Part shown: piece by piece, positions 35,224 through 45,955 of the stretch | Numbering within the stretch: the first letter of the stretch is position 1 | Layout of the letters: each line of letters starts with the position of its first letter | Source: Tetradesmus obliquus | Taxonomy: Eukaryota > Chlorophyta > Chlorophyceae > Sphaeropleales > Scenedesmaceae | NCBI GenBank assembly: GCA_030272155.1 | Contig: CP126205.1 | Span: 732,501-796,500 of the forward strand | Reading direction: 5' to 3' | Length of the DNA: 64,000 nt | Position numbers and translations under genes: made by a program | Notes under the pieces: generated by a model | The model's database searches: none | What the model was told of the DNA's origin: nothing | The model's input: only the letters and a program-made list of their open reading frames with translations

Positions 35224-36630
35224 ATGGCGCAGCAGAAGCCTCTAGTTCTGTGCGTTGGAGACTCGCAGACTGATGGCACAGCAGGTGTGCAAGGCACCAT
35301 GTACTCAGCACACTTTGGGAAGCAGCAGCTACCCAACTGCAAGGCTGGGCTCACAGGCCTCTCGTTGTGGGCAATTACCCGTTTACAAACTACTGTTGCG
35401 TACTGATTGCTGTACTGCCAAACTGCAGGCAGCAGCTTTGTGCAGCGGTTAGCCAAGGCCAACCCTCACCTGCAGTTTCGCGCCTGTGGGGTGAATGGCA
35501 TGCCATCAGAGAGCATGACAAAGCGCATGCCGCAGCTGCTTCGCCGCTACTTAAACCCTGCTGCAGTGCTCATCATGGCTGGCAGCAATGACTGCTTGGA
35601 GCAGCAGTGTTGGTCGCTGAGCATATTCTACCGCCTAGGGTTCTGGATCACCAGGCCCGCTACGCAAGAAGTGTTTGTTGAGAACATGTCTCGCATGGTG
35701 GACACTGTGCAGCGCACGTGCCCCAAAGCCAAGGTGCGGCCGTAAAAGCAACATGCCGCCTGTGTAAGGAATGATTACATTGTAGTGCATGGGCACGGCT
35801 TGTCCAAGCAGCCGTTGCAGTCATGCTGCGCACAGCACATGCTGCATGCTGTGTACACATCTGCCACAGCTGACAGCTGTCAAGCACACAGCTGTTGTGC
35901 ACCTGCACTTCCATGCACCATTTCTTACAGCCATGCAGTGAAGGTCCGTGTTTGCTGCTGCCGCTGCTGCTGCTTCATACCCTGCAACAGGTGGTGGTGC
36001 TGACGTGCCCACCCCTCAGCGAGCAGCCACACAACGCCGCCTTCCAGCGCACTACAGAGTACAACGCAGCACTGCAGCAGCACCTGCGCAGCCACCACCC
36101 TGGTGCTGCTGTGGCTGATGTGCACACTGCATTTGTGCAGTTCCTGCAGAAGCATGCAGCGCGCAGCAAGCAGCTGCAGATGCCGGTGGTGAGGTGGGTG
36201 CAGGCGGCGGCTTGCTCGTGCAGTGTGTGCTGCATGCTGCTTTGCTGGGGAGACGCATACAGCTCTGCCATCAACATGTTCCGGACATGTGTACAGCGCT
36301 CTCGGATGACACGCCTGCACATATGTCTGCTGTGCAGGTTCAAGGTGCTGAGCTGTGTCATCTGGCACCCCACTGCACCTGCACGCACCTCTGTACAGCT
36401 GCCTCAATCACACAGCCTGCGCATCTGTCTGCTGCGCAGGTTTAAACGTGCTGAGCTGTGTCATCTGGCAGCCCACTGCAGTGCTGCAGCACTACCTGCT
36501 GCGCAGGAGCTGGGACGAGATCTCGCGCCTCAGGGGCCTGCAGCTGCTGACAGACAACGTGCACATCAATGACACGGCCGCGCAGCTGGTGGCTCAGACG
36601 GTGCAGCCGTTCCTGCAGGGCGTAGAGTGA
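35224..36630 (+). CDS. SGNH/GDSL-type esterase/lipase-like hydrolase
   Basis: Exons are 35224-35284, 35429-35733, 35991-36193 and about 36440-36630. Block I is LCVGDSQTDG, where the GDS Ser is the expected nucleophile. The block II Gly is in FRACGVNG, block III is AGSNDC (GxND) and block V is TDNVHIN (DxxH). All four blocks and their order support an SGNH hydrolase of about 247 aa, normally acting on acyl or acetyl esters; the substrate is unknown. No signal peptide is seen. The last junction is awkward. The usual acceptor at 36440 puts the frame out by one, while an internal AG at 36455 restores it (total 744 bases). A head copy at 36340-36385 would join in frame but does not continue correctly. 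This may be a recent mutation, an alternative acceptor or a sequence error. Confidence 0.75.
36335..36390 (+). repeat. Head copy of the SGNH last exon
   Basis: RFKVLSCVIWHPTA with a TGTGCAG acceptor repeats the start of exon 4. It lies 100 bp upstream and is in phase with exon 3, whereas the downstream copy has one extra base. Confidence 0.85.
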
Positions 36631-37708
36631 AGTGCTGCTACTGTTGATGCAGATTCAAGGTTGCGCCAATACGTCATAAGCTGGGCCAGGGATTGGAATA
36701 AGTCACGAAACGGTTTCATCACATGCTCGTCGACAGTCGTTTGTTTGCATTGCAAAGTAGTTGTGGGTTCATGAATGCGGTGATCTGTGGCACTGTGTCT
36801 CGTCGACTGTACCACGCAACAGTACACCTGGTCCGCTTTGTTTGGTGTGCAGGGCTGGCATGTTGTTTCCTGCGGGACATAGGGTGGACTGCTGCTGCTG
36901 GTGATGCAGGGCCAGGGGCTGGGGTTACTAATAGATCGCCCAGATGTTTGAGGTGGACTCCTTCAAGCTCTGACTAGCTGCATCTCAGCTGGTTGCATCA
37001 ATGCAATGGCCTGCTTGATGTGTCTGAGGCTTTCAAATGCCTGCTATTTGTTTGGCTGTTCAGCCAGAATACGATGCTGCACGAGCTTGCATGGATTTAC
37101 GTCTGTGCAGCATGAGCTCAGCTTTGGTGCTGAATTGAGGCGAAATGGTTTCAGTATGTTGCAGTGTGTTGCTAATTATGTATGTCTGCAGGCCTCTAGT
37201 ATTATATTGGCACCTGGTGTGTGGAATCTGCTGCAATTTATGTCTCTCTGCTGTGCCGCATCAGCAGCCGGTCAGTACCTGCCAGCTGTTTGTGCATGTG
37301 GATTGGCAAAGTCAATGCCATGGGCATGTGTACACACCTTGGGTCCAGGGCTGTGCTGATGAAAATGATCCAAATCAATATGTACATCGGATGCGTTGAA
37401 CAGCAGTAGTTGTGGATCTCAGCATCAAATGCTGGGAAAGCACAGCAAGGAATATGCACCTGCCAGGCTGCCTGCCAGCTTCAGCTGCACCACTGGCAAG
37501 GGACATGACAGCAACTCGTCCAGCGCTGCTTGCCAGCCACTGCCAGCCACGTTGGACTGCTTGATGAACCACAGACAGCCTACTTTAATGGCTGCTTCAC
37601 CTGAGTAACGTTAGAACAAGTGACAGTGCCTGTTGGACTGCTGCTGGTGCTGCTGTCCAGGAGCGCTTATTGCAGAAGCTCACCGGCTCAAATGCTTACA
37701 CTAACAAG
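36631..37708. other. Intergenic region upstream of the transposase relic
   Basis: No gene is supported. It contains the left member of a diverged direct repeat (36740-36865) and otherwise unremarkable sequence. It may belong partly to the mobile element. Confidence 0.45.
36740..36865 (+). repeat. Left copy of a diverged direct repeat flanking the transposase relic
   Basis: It shares gtttgcattgcaa, gcactgtgt, gtacacctgg and gtgtgcagggctggcatgtt in the same order with 38954-39081. The spacing is about 2.2 kb. Confidence 0.55.
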
Positions 37709-38067
37709 ATGGCTAAAAAGATGGTAACAGTTTCTGACCAGCAAGCTAAGCGTTACGCTGCTCTTGCTGCCCTCAAGGCACACAAGTACGATGTAGGACG
37801 TGCTGCCAAAGCCCTCGGGTACACGCGTCGGTTCGTGAAGGCGCAGCTGGACACCTACAAAAATCGAGGAAACGTTGATGCTTTGCCACGTCCAGGCCGG
37901 CCTAAGCTGCTCAATGCAGCACAGATAGAAGCAGCAGCAGAGCAAGTACTGCAGCAGCAGTCTGTGGCAAAAGCAGCAGCAGTTCTGAAGGAACAAGGCA
38001 CCATAGCAAGCAGCATAAGCACTAAGACAATCACCAGGGCAGTCAAGACTGCTGTGCACTCGGCGGC

Positions 38068-38099
<32 letters not shown>

Positions 38100-38847
38100 T
38101 GGCCAAAGCAAGTAGCACAACCAAGCAACAGCGTGTGGCCAGCAGGCAGCATCATGGCAGTGATAGCAGCACTGCCATTGATGGCACCTATCTCGCCCTC
38201 AGCTCCAGCCAGGGCCGGCGCAAGAAGTGGGTCAGGAAGGTCACCAAGCCAGCTGGGGGAAAGATCACCAAGCCAGCCAAGAAGGTCACCAAGCCAGCTG
38301 CCAGTAAGGCCAAGAAGAGCCGGCAGCTGCACCTCTGGAACAGCATCTCCATGTCTGGTGTGGCCCGTCTCGTCCGCGTTACAGGCAGCAGCAGCCTCCC
38401 CAAGAAGTGCCTCGAGCACTGAAGGAAGGCACATGCGTTTGTGCTGCACAGCGGCGCGGGCGCAGAGGAGTTTCAGGAGCTGCTGGGGCAGGAGTTGCAG
38501 CCACAGGCGCAGCAGCTGTTCAGCACAGCCAGCATGCAGGAGTGAGCATTTCTGCTGGATGGTGTCAGTGCGCACAGGGCTCTTGCCACCATGCCCGTTA
38601 TCACCTCCAGCGGCATACACAGCACTGGTTGCCCAAATCCTTGGACCTCAACCCCATTGAGAACACATGGGCTTGGCTCAAGCAGCAGCTGTATTTGAAG
38701 CAGTACGCCAGCCTGCAGGCGATGTGGCAGGTAGCGGAGGCCATGTGGGCGGTTATGCTGGTGGTTAGTGGTCACAGCTTGGTGAACAGCATTACTACCA
38801 GGACGGCCATTGGCATCCTGCGCGAGCGTTGTCACACTGGCCACTGA
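37709..38847 (+). pseudogene. Tc1/mariner-type transposase relic
   Basis: The first open part (from the ATG at 37709) has an HTH of the Tc1/mariner/IS630 kind, with KYDVGRAAKALGYTRRFVKA followed by RPGRPKLL. A poly-Q and Lys-rich insert follows, then LHLWNSISMSGVARLV, resembling the catalytic-core start. The stop at 38420-38422 ends that frame. A second block in another frame, near 38552-38580, reads FLLDGVSAHRA, like the middle Asp block (D..AH). A third block in another frame reads LPKSLDLNPIENTWAWLK (about 38626-38680), the diagnostic DLNPIE motif with the last catalytic acid. At least two frame changes and a stop separate the blocks, so the copy is presumably inactive. I could not identify terminal inverted repeats. 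Confidence 0.78.
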
Positions 38848-38953
38848 TAAGGCAGTGATGAGTAGTGTGTGTCCAAGGTTGATGTGTTTGTGGCGGCGGC
38901 AGCGCAGCGCTTGTGTTCTAGGGTTCTGGGGCAAACATTACAGTCTTGTTGGA

Positions 38954-39081
38954 TGTGTTTGCATTGCAATAGCTTCTAGTGGTCTGGTGTGCAAGTATTT
39001 CTTGCACTGTGTGAGTTTGTCATGTTTGATGCGATGTACACCTGGGGTTTACTTCCTTGCGTGTGCAGGGCTGGCATGTTT
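38954..39081 (+). repeat. Right copy of the diverged direct repeat
   Basis: It matches 36740-36865 in ordered short blocks. It could be a terminal or subterminal repeat of the element, or a duplicated UTR. Confidence 0.55.
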
Positions 39082-39840
39082 CGCCATACTATTCTACACA
39101 AACTGTATCCGTTGATGTGCTGGTCCCTTGCATCCAGTTGCATTGCCCCTCAAGGAAGCAAAGTTTGCACCAGCTGGTATGTTTATGCACAGAGGCCATG
39201 CAAGGTCTGCACTCACCTTTTCTTGGACAGCTTGCTGTGCAGAAGCTTGGTGGGCTTTTCACCCAAATGAGGCTGTTGGAAAGCATGTCTAGCTGTGACC
39301 AGGCATGCATTTGCTCACGGTCCGCACTTTGTTGATGGCGTTGGGAGGCTCTGACAGTCCTCATTGCAACATGCACGCGCGCCTGCTGATATGCTTGTTG
39401 ATTCGTGACTCAGCACTTGCAAGCGTTTTTGCGATGTATGTGACGAAACCTAAGTGCTGGTGTTGCGGACGATGCCTCGCTGGTCCGTGACAGCGCAGTC
39501 TCAGGGTACTAAGCAGCCGTGATGATGTGATGCTGATCGACATCAAGCACTGTTCCAGTGACGTATCTTGTGTGAAATCAGTCATCTGCGCACAGCAGCA
39601 TATTAAGATCGCTCGCGGCCTTGCTCAACACACCACCTTGGACACGCACAGCTGTACAGCTTGCGCTTTGTCTGCCCCAGCAGGTCGTTTGCCTGCGAAA
39701 CTCTCCAACAACGACTGTCGAACCCCTGATTTCTATCTGGCGACTGGATCACAGCGATCTGAGACTGCACCTGAAAGAGCAGCAGCAGGAGTTGTTAGCA
39801 GGCTACTGCAACAGGGCCTGGCAACTGCACTAGTGTTGCG
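39082..39840. other. Intergenic or undetermined 5' region of the unknown gene
   Basis: No reliable exon was found. A segment near 39740-39830 (RLDHSDLRLHLKEQQQEL) looks protein-like and could be an upstream exon of the next gene. I cannot place its splice sites. Confidence 0.35.
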
Positions 39841-40717
39841 ATGCGACCGGCTCAGCGTGCTAGGCAAGCAGAGGATGCAGCAAGCAAACTCAGCAGCCTG
39901 GTGCGCAGCCCTCAAGTGGCGCAGCTGCTGCAGCAACCTGTGCCTGCGCAACCAACAGCAGCACAGCGGGCAGTACTGGCCAGCTGCAGCAGCAGGCTAG
40001 ATCTGCTGTACAGGGCCATGCCCGCAAGCCTTAGCAGCAGCAGCTCAGGCACAGCTCTTTTGTGCAGATGCTCAGACGCGCACTAGGCCAGCAGCCAACC
40101 CACAGTGCAGGGGTACTGCTGGCGTGGCTGCAGCAGCAGCCGCAGCAGTTGGCTACTGCTCTGCAGGGCGTTCCCAGCATTGGTGTGCAGCCTGGCACGA
40201 CGGAAGCAGTTTGGTGCATTGGCATGCAGGCGGTGGCCAGGCTTGCTGAGCTACTGCTTGATCGCTGCGCGGCAAAGAGCAGCAGCTGCACAGCGACTGT
40301 CGCTGAGCTCACAGTGAACATGACACAGCAGTTGCTGCAGTCAGGTGATGCATTTGCTGCTGCTGATTGTTATGGATGCGGTTTCAGCTGGCGCGCGGTA
40401 CACCGCTGCTTTGTGCTTGATAATCATGTAGAGCCGCAGAAGTGTCCAGCTGTCATGGTAAAGGGCTGGGCATTTGAACAGGCTTCAGCAACTCGCCCAA
40501 CCAGCTGAAGTGGAAGGAATGCAGGCTAGAGTAAAACACAGCACAACACGGTTAAGTTCAGCTGTTAGTAACCGCTTTCGCCAAGGCCTCTGCAGTTGGC
40601 GCTGCTTGCACTGCTTCAACAGTTTCACCTGCGACACTCCATGCAGGGTCAGCTTGGTGCTAGCAGGGAAAGAGGGGCTTCAACAACACCAGGTAAGTAT
40701 GTTGGCTGCTGCTGCAA

Positions 40718-40768
<51 letters not shown>

Positions 40769-42756
40769 GGTCTGCAGGTGTGCTTAGCGGCTGGACGGAG
40801 CTTGCAAAGCTGCTGCTGCAGCAGCGGCAGCAGCAGCCCTCCAGCAGATGTGAAGGTGACTGGTGGGCGCTGCTGAGATTGTTTGAGGTCATGCACACGC
40901 TGTTCGACCTGTGGTCTGGGGCAGTGCCATATGTGCCATCACACGCGACACTATGGTAGCTGCGGCGCTACAGCTGCTGCAGCAGCTGCATTGCTACGGC
41001 AGGCTTCTAGCACCAGGCTCAGCAGCAGCAGCAGCAGCAGCGGCAGGCTCAGCAGCAGCAGAAGCAGCAGCAACAGATCGCAGCGGCCGTGAAGAGGTGT
41101 GGTCAGCGTACAACATGGTGCAGCTGGTTAGCGGAGATTTTGTCTACCAGCTGGGCCGGCTGTTTATGCAGCAGCAGTTAGACTCAGGAGCAGCAGGTGA
41201 GGTCAACAGCTTGCTCTGCGAGCCTGCAGTGGCACAGCTGCTGCTGCAGCTGCTGGCAGTGGACACCGCCGTGCTGCACCAGCAGCACAGTGACGAGCAG
41301 CAGCAGATGCCGACTGAGAACAGCAAGCAGCAGCTGCGTGCAGACCTGCTGCCCATCCCTGCCTTCCACCAGCATCAGGACATGCTGCAGCTGCTGCCAG
41401 GTGGCCAAGCATTTCTGGATACAGCAGGTCAGTTGGTGGCCGCTGCTTTTGGCAGCGGCAGGCCTGACACACAGCACTCCTGCATTGAACAGGCTCATAT
41501 GTTTGGGGTTGTGCTTGAGGTCATGCTAGATCCATCTTTCATGTCGCAGCAGAGCAACTTGGCAGCAGATGGCAGCAGTGGCCTGCTACAGTCGGCAGCT
41601 GCTGTGCAGCTGGTGCTGGAGCTACAGCTGCTGGCGGCAGGGGCTGTGCAGCGGCAGCGGCAGCAGCCACGGCAGCAGCCACAACAGCAGCATGCAAATG
41701 TAACACACTTGGAGTCCCCCGTTCAGTTGCTGCTGACCAGCAATGCACTGCACCACGGGCAGCTGAGAGCAGTCCTGCAGGGCGGCAGCAGCTGCCTACC
41801 GCCCGAGTTGCTGCAGCAGGCTGGGCTGCAGCTGCTGCAGGCGCTCGCGGCACCGCTGCAGCAGCTGCAGCTGGCTGCGAGTGACGACCCCTGGAGGACT
41901 GTTGCAGCTGAGGCTGTGGAAGGGACGGAAGCTGGCTCCATCAGCCGGCAGTTGCTGGCGCTCAAAGCTGCTGCGTCAGGGCTTCCGTTGCCGGAGCTGG
42001 TGCACGCGGGATGCGGTGAGCTCATCATGTGCTGCAAGCTAGAGCGTTATTTGGCGAGTGGCGTGATGGTCAAGTCACGCCTGGGGCTCGCCGATTGATC
42101 AGCTAGCTGCATGCGCCTTGCGCCATCGTGGTAGTGCAGCAACGTGCCTTGTGCCTGGCTCCTGTGAATCTCAAGCCGGCAGCGTGCCACGCCTTCACAG
42201 ATAAGGCGGCTGGTTGCATAGGGGCATATTTGTTTGCCACATGGCCCCACTGCAGCAGTGTATGCTTTGATGGAATGCCTGGAGAGTCGACACTGAACTC
42301 ACACCTGCAAATCCTGCTGTCGCTTCTCCGGTTTGCACAGACTTGGAAGCCTCAACTTTGTGCAGCCTGGCAGCAGCACACCCAGAGGCCTTCACAGCCT
42401 TGCTTGATTGCTTCCTGCGCTCGCCAATGCTGCAGGCAGCAGACATGCTAGCAGCAGTTGAGGGCTTTGCCAGTCAAACTGTAACAGTATTCTGCTGGCT
42501 GGCCTTGCTTACCTTAACCACACCACATGATATGAAAGAAGCTACGATCCTGCTGCCATGTCAGCACGTGCTGCGCATATGGTGCTCTGGTGTACATATG
42601 GTTCTTTGAAGTGTTGTGCTGTTTGGCGCTCAGGCTGGTTTGCAAAGCGCAGGGCAGGTGCGGGACCTTTGCTGTGCACTTTTAAATGCCTCCATACAAT
42701 GCATAGCATCGCAGTTGGTGCGGATGGTAAAAAGACAGGCCTGTGTGATGCAATGA
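39841..42756 (+). CDS. Unrecognised large Leu/Gln/Ala-rich protein, probably helical repeat
   Basis: Several blocks are clearly coding. They are 39841-~40040, 40068-40344, 40596-40692, 40778-~40940, ~40944-42014, 42341-42480 and 42658-42756 (TGA). The splices 40692/40778, 42014/42341 and 42480/42658 have good GT-AG sites and compatible phases. The blocks encode amphipathic Leu-rich helices (for example LLRLFEVMHTLFDLW, VVLEVMLDPSF, VRDLCCALLNASIQCIASQL), as in HEAT or exportin-like solenoids. I do not recognise the family. Around 40911-40959 the frame shifts by one with no intron visible, and the join 40344/40596 is also unresolved, so an exon may be missing. The gene may be damaged or the sequence may contain an error. 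Confidence 0.5.
40722..40767. repeat. (CTG)n microsatellite just upstream of a splice acceptor
   Basis: About 15 CTG units end ten bases before the CTGCAG acceptor at 40777, so the repeat forms the pyrimidine-rich tract of that intron. Confidence 0.9.
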
Positions 42757-43174
42757 CGTGTTTTGAGCTGGCAGCAACAGCTGTCATGTTTGCAGAACCC
42801 TAGACTGACAACAGCAACACAGCTCAACCACATCCAGTTGATTTATTTGCTGGGAAGACCTCGACAGTAAACATATCGCAGCCATACGCTGAAAGCTGCT
42901 CATTGTTGTTCACGCCTGTTGCGGTCGAGGAGCAGCAGCAGCAGCAGTAGCAGCACTACTGTCAGAGCATCAACGTATACCTTTACCCGTGTCTGCGTTT
43001 TCAAAACTCATCTAGCTTTCCATACATATTGCGTGTGTGGTTGCCTGGCCTGCTGAAGGCTGTTCTGGAGCACCGGTGTGCCTGCCGGCACCCAGTCGGC
43101 AAAAGTCAGGCAGCCAGCCTGATCATCAACTACCAGGTCATATTACATACTTAGCATACACATAGTCGTCTAGC
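42757..43174. other. Intergenic region upstream of BOP1
   Basis: No gene was seen. It should include the 3' end of the unknown gene and the BOP1 promoter. A short CAG run lies at about 42930-42955. Confidence 0.5.
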
Positions 43175-45924
43175 ATGCCCAAGCGGCCGAAGGCTCAGGC
43201 AGTCCAGCCTGAGCCAGCACCGCAGTCAAGCAGCGAAGAGGAGCAGGACGAGCAGCCACTCGGCGAGGAGCTGGACCTTTCTAGCGAAGAAGAGTTTGCA
43301 GACGATGAGGGAGCCAGCGAAGAGGGCGAAGAGGAAGAGCAGTCAGAGGATGATGATGAAGCAGCAGCAGAGGATGGGGCAGATGAGGACATCAGGCAGG
43401 CTATAGCAGAATACTACGAGGCAGCAAGCGAGCAGCAGCGGCCAGCAGACGCCACTGGAAATGGTGTGCCTGCTGAAACTTCAGGCAGGGAGCACGAGTG
43501 AGTGGCCTGCTGAGCAGTGGCGGCCATGGCGGCAGCAGCATCTGCAGAGGCAGCAGCAGCAGCAGCAACGTCACCTGGCATGTGCATGACCAGCTGCTGC
43601 AACTTCCACAATGTTATGCAAGACACAGCACTATTATTTCACATTGAACATAGCCGTGTAGCAATCATGGTCATTCTGCACACTAAAGCTTCGAAGTATT
43701 GCACAGCATCACAATCCCCACATTCCCTTGCAGCTTCTGCACCTCACCTTGCATGTGCTGCACTTGCACACCACACCACAATAAACCCAAACACATCACA
43801 CTTTCCGCCTCACACCTAACCACATGCCACACATCACACTTTTGCCTGCAGGAGCAGCGGGCGGCCGCTGGACCCCGGCAGTGACTCCTCTGAGGATGAG
43901 CGGCCCAGCAGGAACACAAGTGAGCAGCAGCAGCAGCGGCGGCAGCAGCGACGGCAGCAGCATTGAGCTGCAGGGCGGATGATAAGCAGCAGCAGCAGCA
44001 GGCAGCAGCTGTTGGATGCATGGCGGCTCAATGTCAGCAATCAGGCAGATATATATCTGTACATGACAGGATGAAGCGGCTGGGCAGGCTGCGGCTGTGG
44101 ACACGCAACTGATTGCACACAAGCTTCTGGCAGCTTACTTGTGTACAGCAGTGGCACAGCATGCTAAGGTGCTGCAGCAGCGCTGTGGGCTTGCTAGGAA
44201 GCCTGCTGTTCTGTGTTGATCTGGTGTTTAAAAAGGTTGTGCGATGTATGCTGCAGCCACTGCTCACAGATGCTGCCTGCTGCTGCTGCTGCTGCTGCTG
44301 CGTGCAGTTGGTGACGTGCCACTGGTGTGGTACAAGGACGAGGACCACATAGGCTACGACGGGCAGGCAAGCTGTTCTCAGGCAGCATGTGTGTCAGGGT
44401 GCTGATGTTGATGATTGATTTGACCTGGAGTTTGAATGGGCAGCAGCTGTGTGCTGTGACTGGTGCAACCATCATAAGGCAACGCAAGTCTGGAACAGAA
44501 GCAATGGTAACAGCAACAATCAATGCCATAACTCAGCCGGCAAACATTGCAGCCATGCTGGGTTGACGCAGATCACATTCCAGCTGCGTGCGAAGGAAGA
44601 TGACCATCACAGAAACTGAACGCAGCTGTATTCCCTGTGCTGGCAGCAGGCCAATTGCAGTTGTTTTCCCTCTTTCTCACTTTGCCGCCGTCGCTGCTGC
44701 TGCTGCTGCTGCTGCTGTCCCCGCAGGGTGCCAAGATTGGCAAGAGCCAGCGTGGCGACAAGCTGGAGCAGCTGCTGGCGCGCAACGACAGCAGCAAGGC
44801 GCTGCGCACCATCTATGACGCCTACAATGACGAGGACATCGTGCTGAGCAAGGAGGAGCTGCGCATGATCATGCGGATACGCAAGGGCCAGTTCCCACAC
44901 GTGGAGGTGCGGCGCTGTTCTTTTTGGGGGTGGTTGCGGCAGCGGGAGCGAAGTGTCGCTGCGCTGCTGCGCGTCTCTGTAGGGAAATCGTAGCTTTGAT
45001 GAGCTCTGCTGTGCTGCCGTACACTGCCACTGCTTGCCCTGTGTGAAGTTACACCCGAATAGCAGCATTTCCCTTCATCCAAATTGCTGCAGCTGAGCAG
45101 TATGGTTACTGCTGCTGGTGTCGTGTATCACCCAGACCAGCCATACACAGCAGCAGCTGATTCAACCAACCCACCTTCACCCCACATACTGTCACACAGG
45201 TCAACCCATACGAGCCGTACCGGGACTACTTCAGTGGTGACGTGGAACCCACGCCCATCATCATCAAAACACACGCATTCACCTGATGCCTGAGCTGTGC
45301 TGTTGCTGCTGCTGCTGCTGCCACACAGGTCAACCCGTATGAGCCGTACCTGGATTACTTCAGCGGTGACGTGGACCCCACGCCCATCATCAACGCGCCT
45401 GAGCCCAAGCGCCGCTTCATCCCTTCAAAGCACGAGGAGGCCAAGTGAGTGGCAAGGCTGTGGGTCAATTGGAGACCGACGGCTAGTGTGTATTTTGCGC
45501 CAGTCAAGAATTGCTCCATGATCCTCCTGTTGTTCCTCAGATTGTGGTTGTTCTGAAGCTGCTGCTGCTGCTGCTGTGCCTGTAATGCAACAGGATTGTG
45601 AAGCTGGTGCGTGCTATTCGCAAGGGGTGGATCAAGACTGGCAAGGCCAAGCGCGCGCAGCAGCAGCAGCCGCAGGTGTACCTGCTCTGGGGCGATGACG
45701 ACCAGGTGGGTGGTTGTCTGTGTATGTTTCGTCCACCTCCTGTTGCAGCAGCAGCTGCTGCTCTGCAGCAGCAGCTGCCACCAGCACGTGCGTCTGGCAT
45801 GAGATGCTGCTTGCCAAGTGCATAACGTGCACACAGAGTAACAACAAAGCACTGATCTTTTCTGCAACTGCTGCTATGCAGCATGATGATCTTGACTCTT
45901 AACCTTCCCTCCCTCGCTCCCCCA

Positions 45925-45955
<31 letters not shown>

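Noticed and set aside
35895-36572. Read-through frame over SGNH exons 3 and 4 (225 codons)
   Set aside because: It reads exon 4 in the wrong frame and loses the DxxH block.
37709-38422. Intact 250-codon transposase
   Set aside because: The frame stops before the second and third catalytic blocks, which lie in other frames, so it is a relic.
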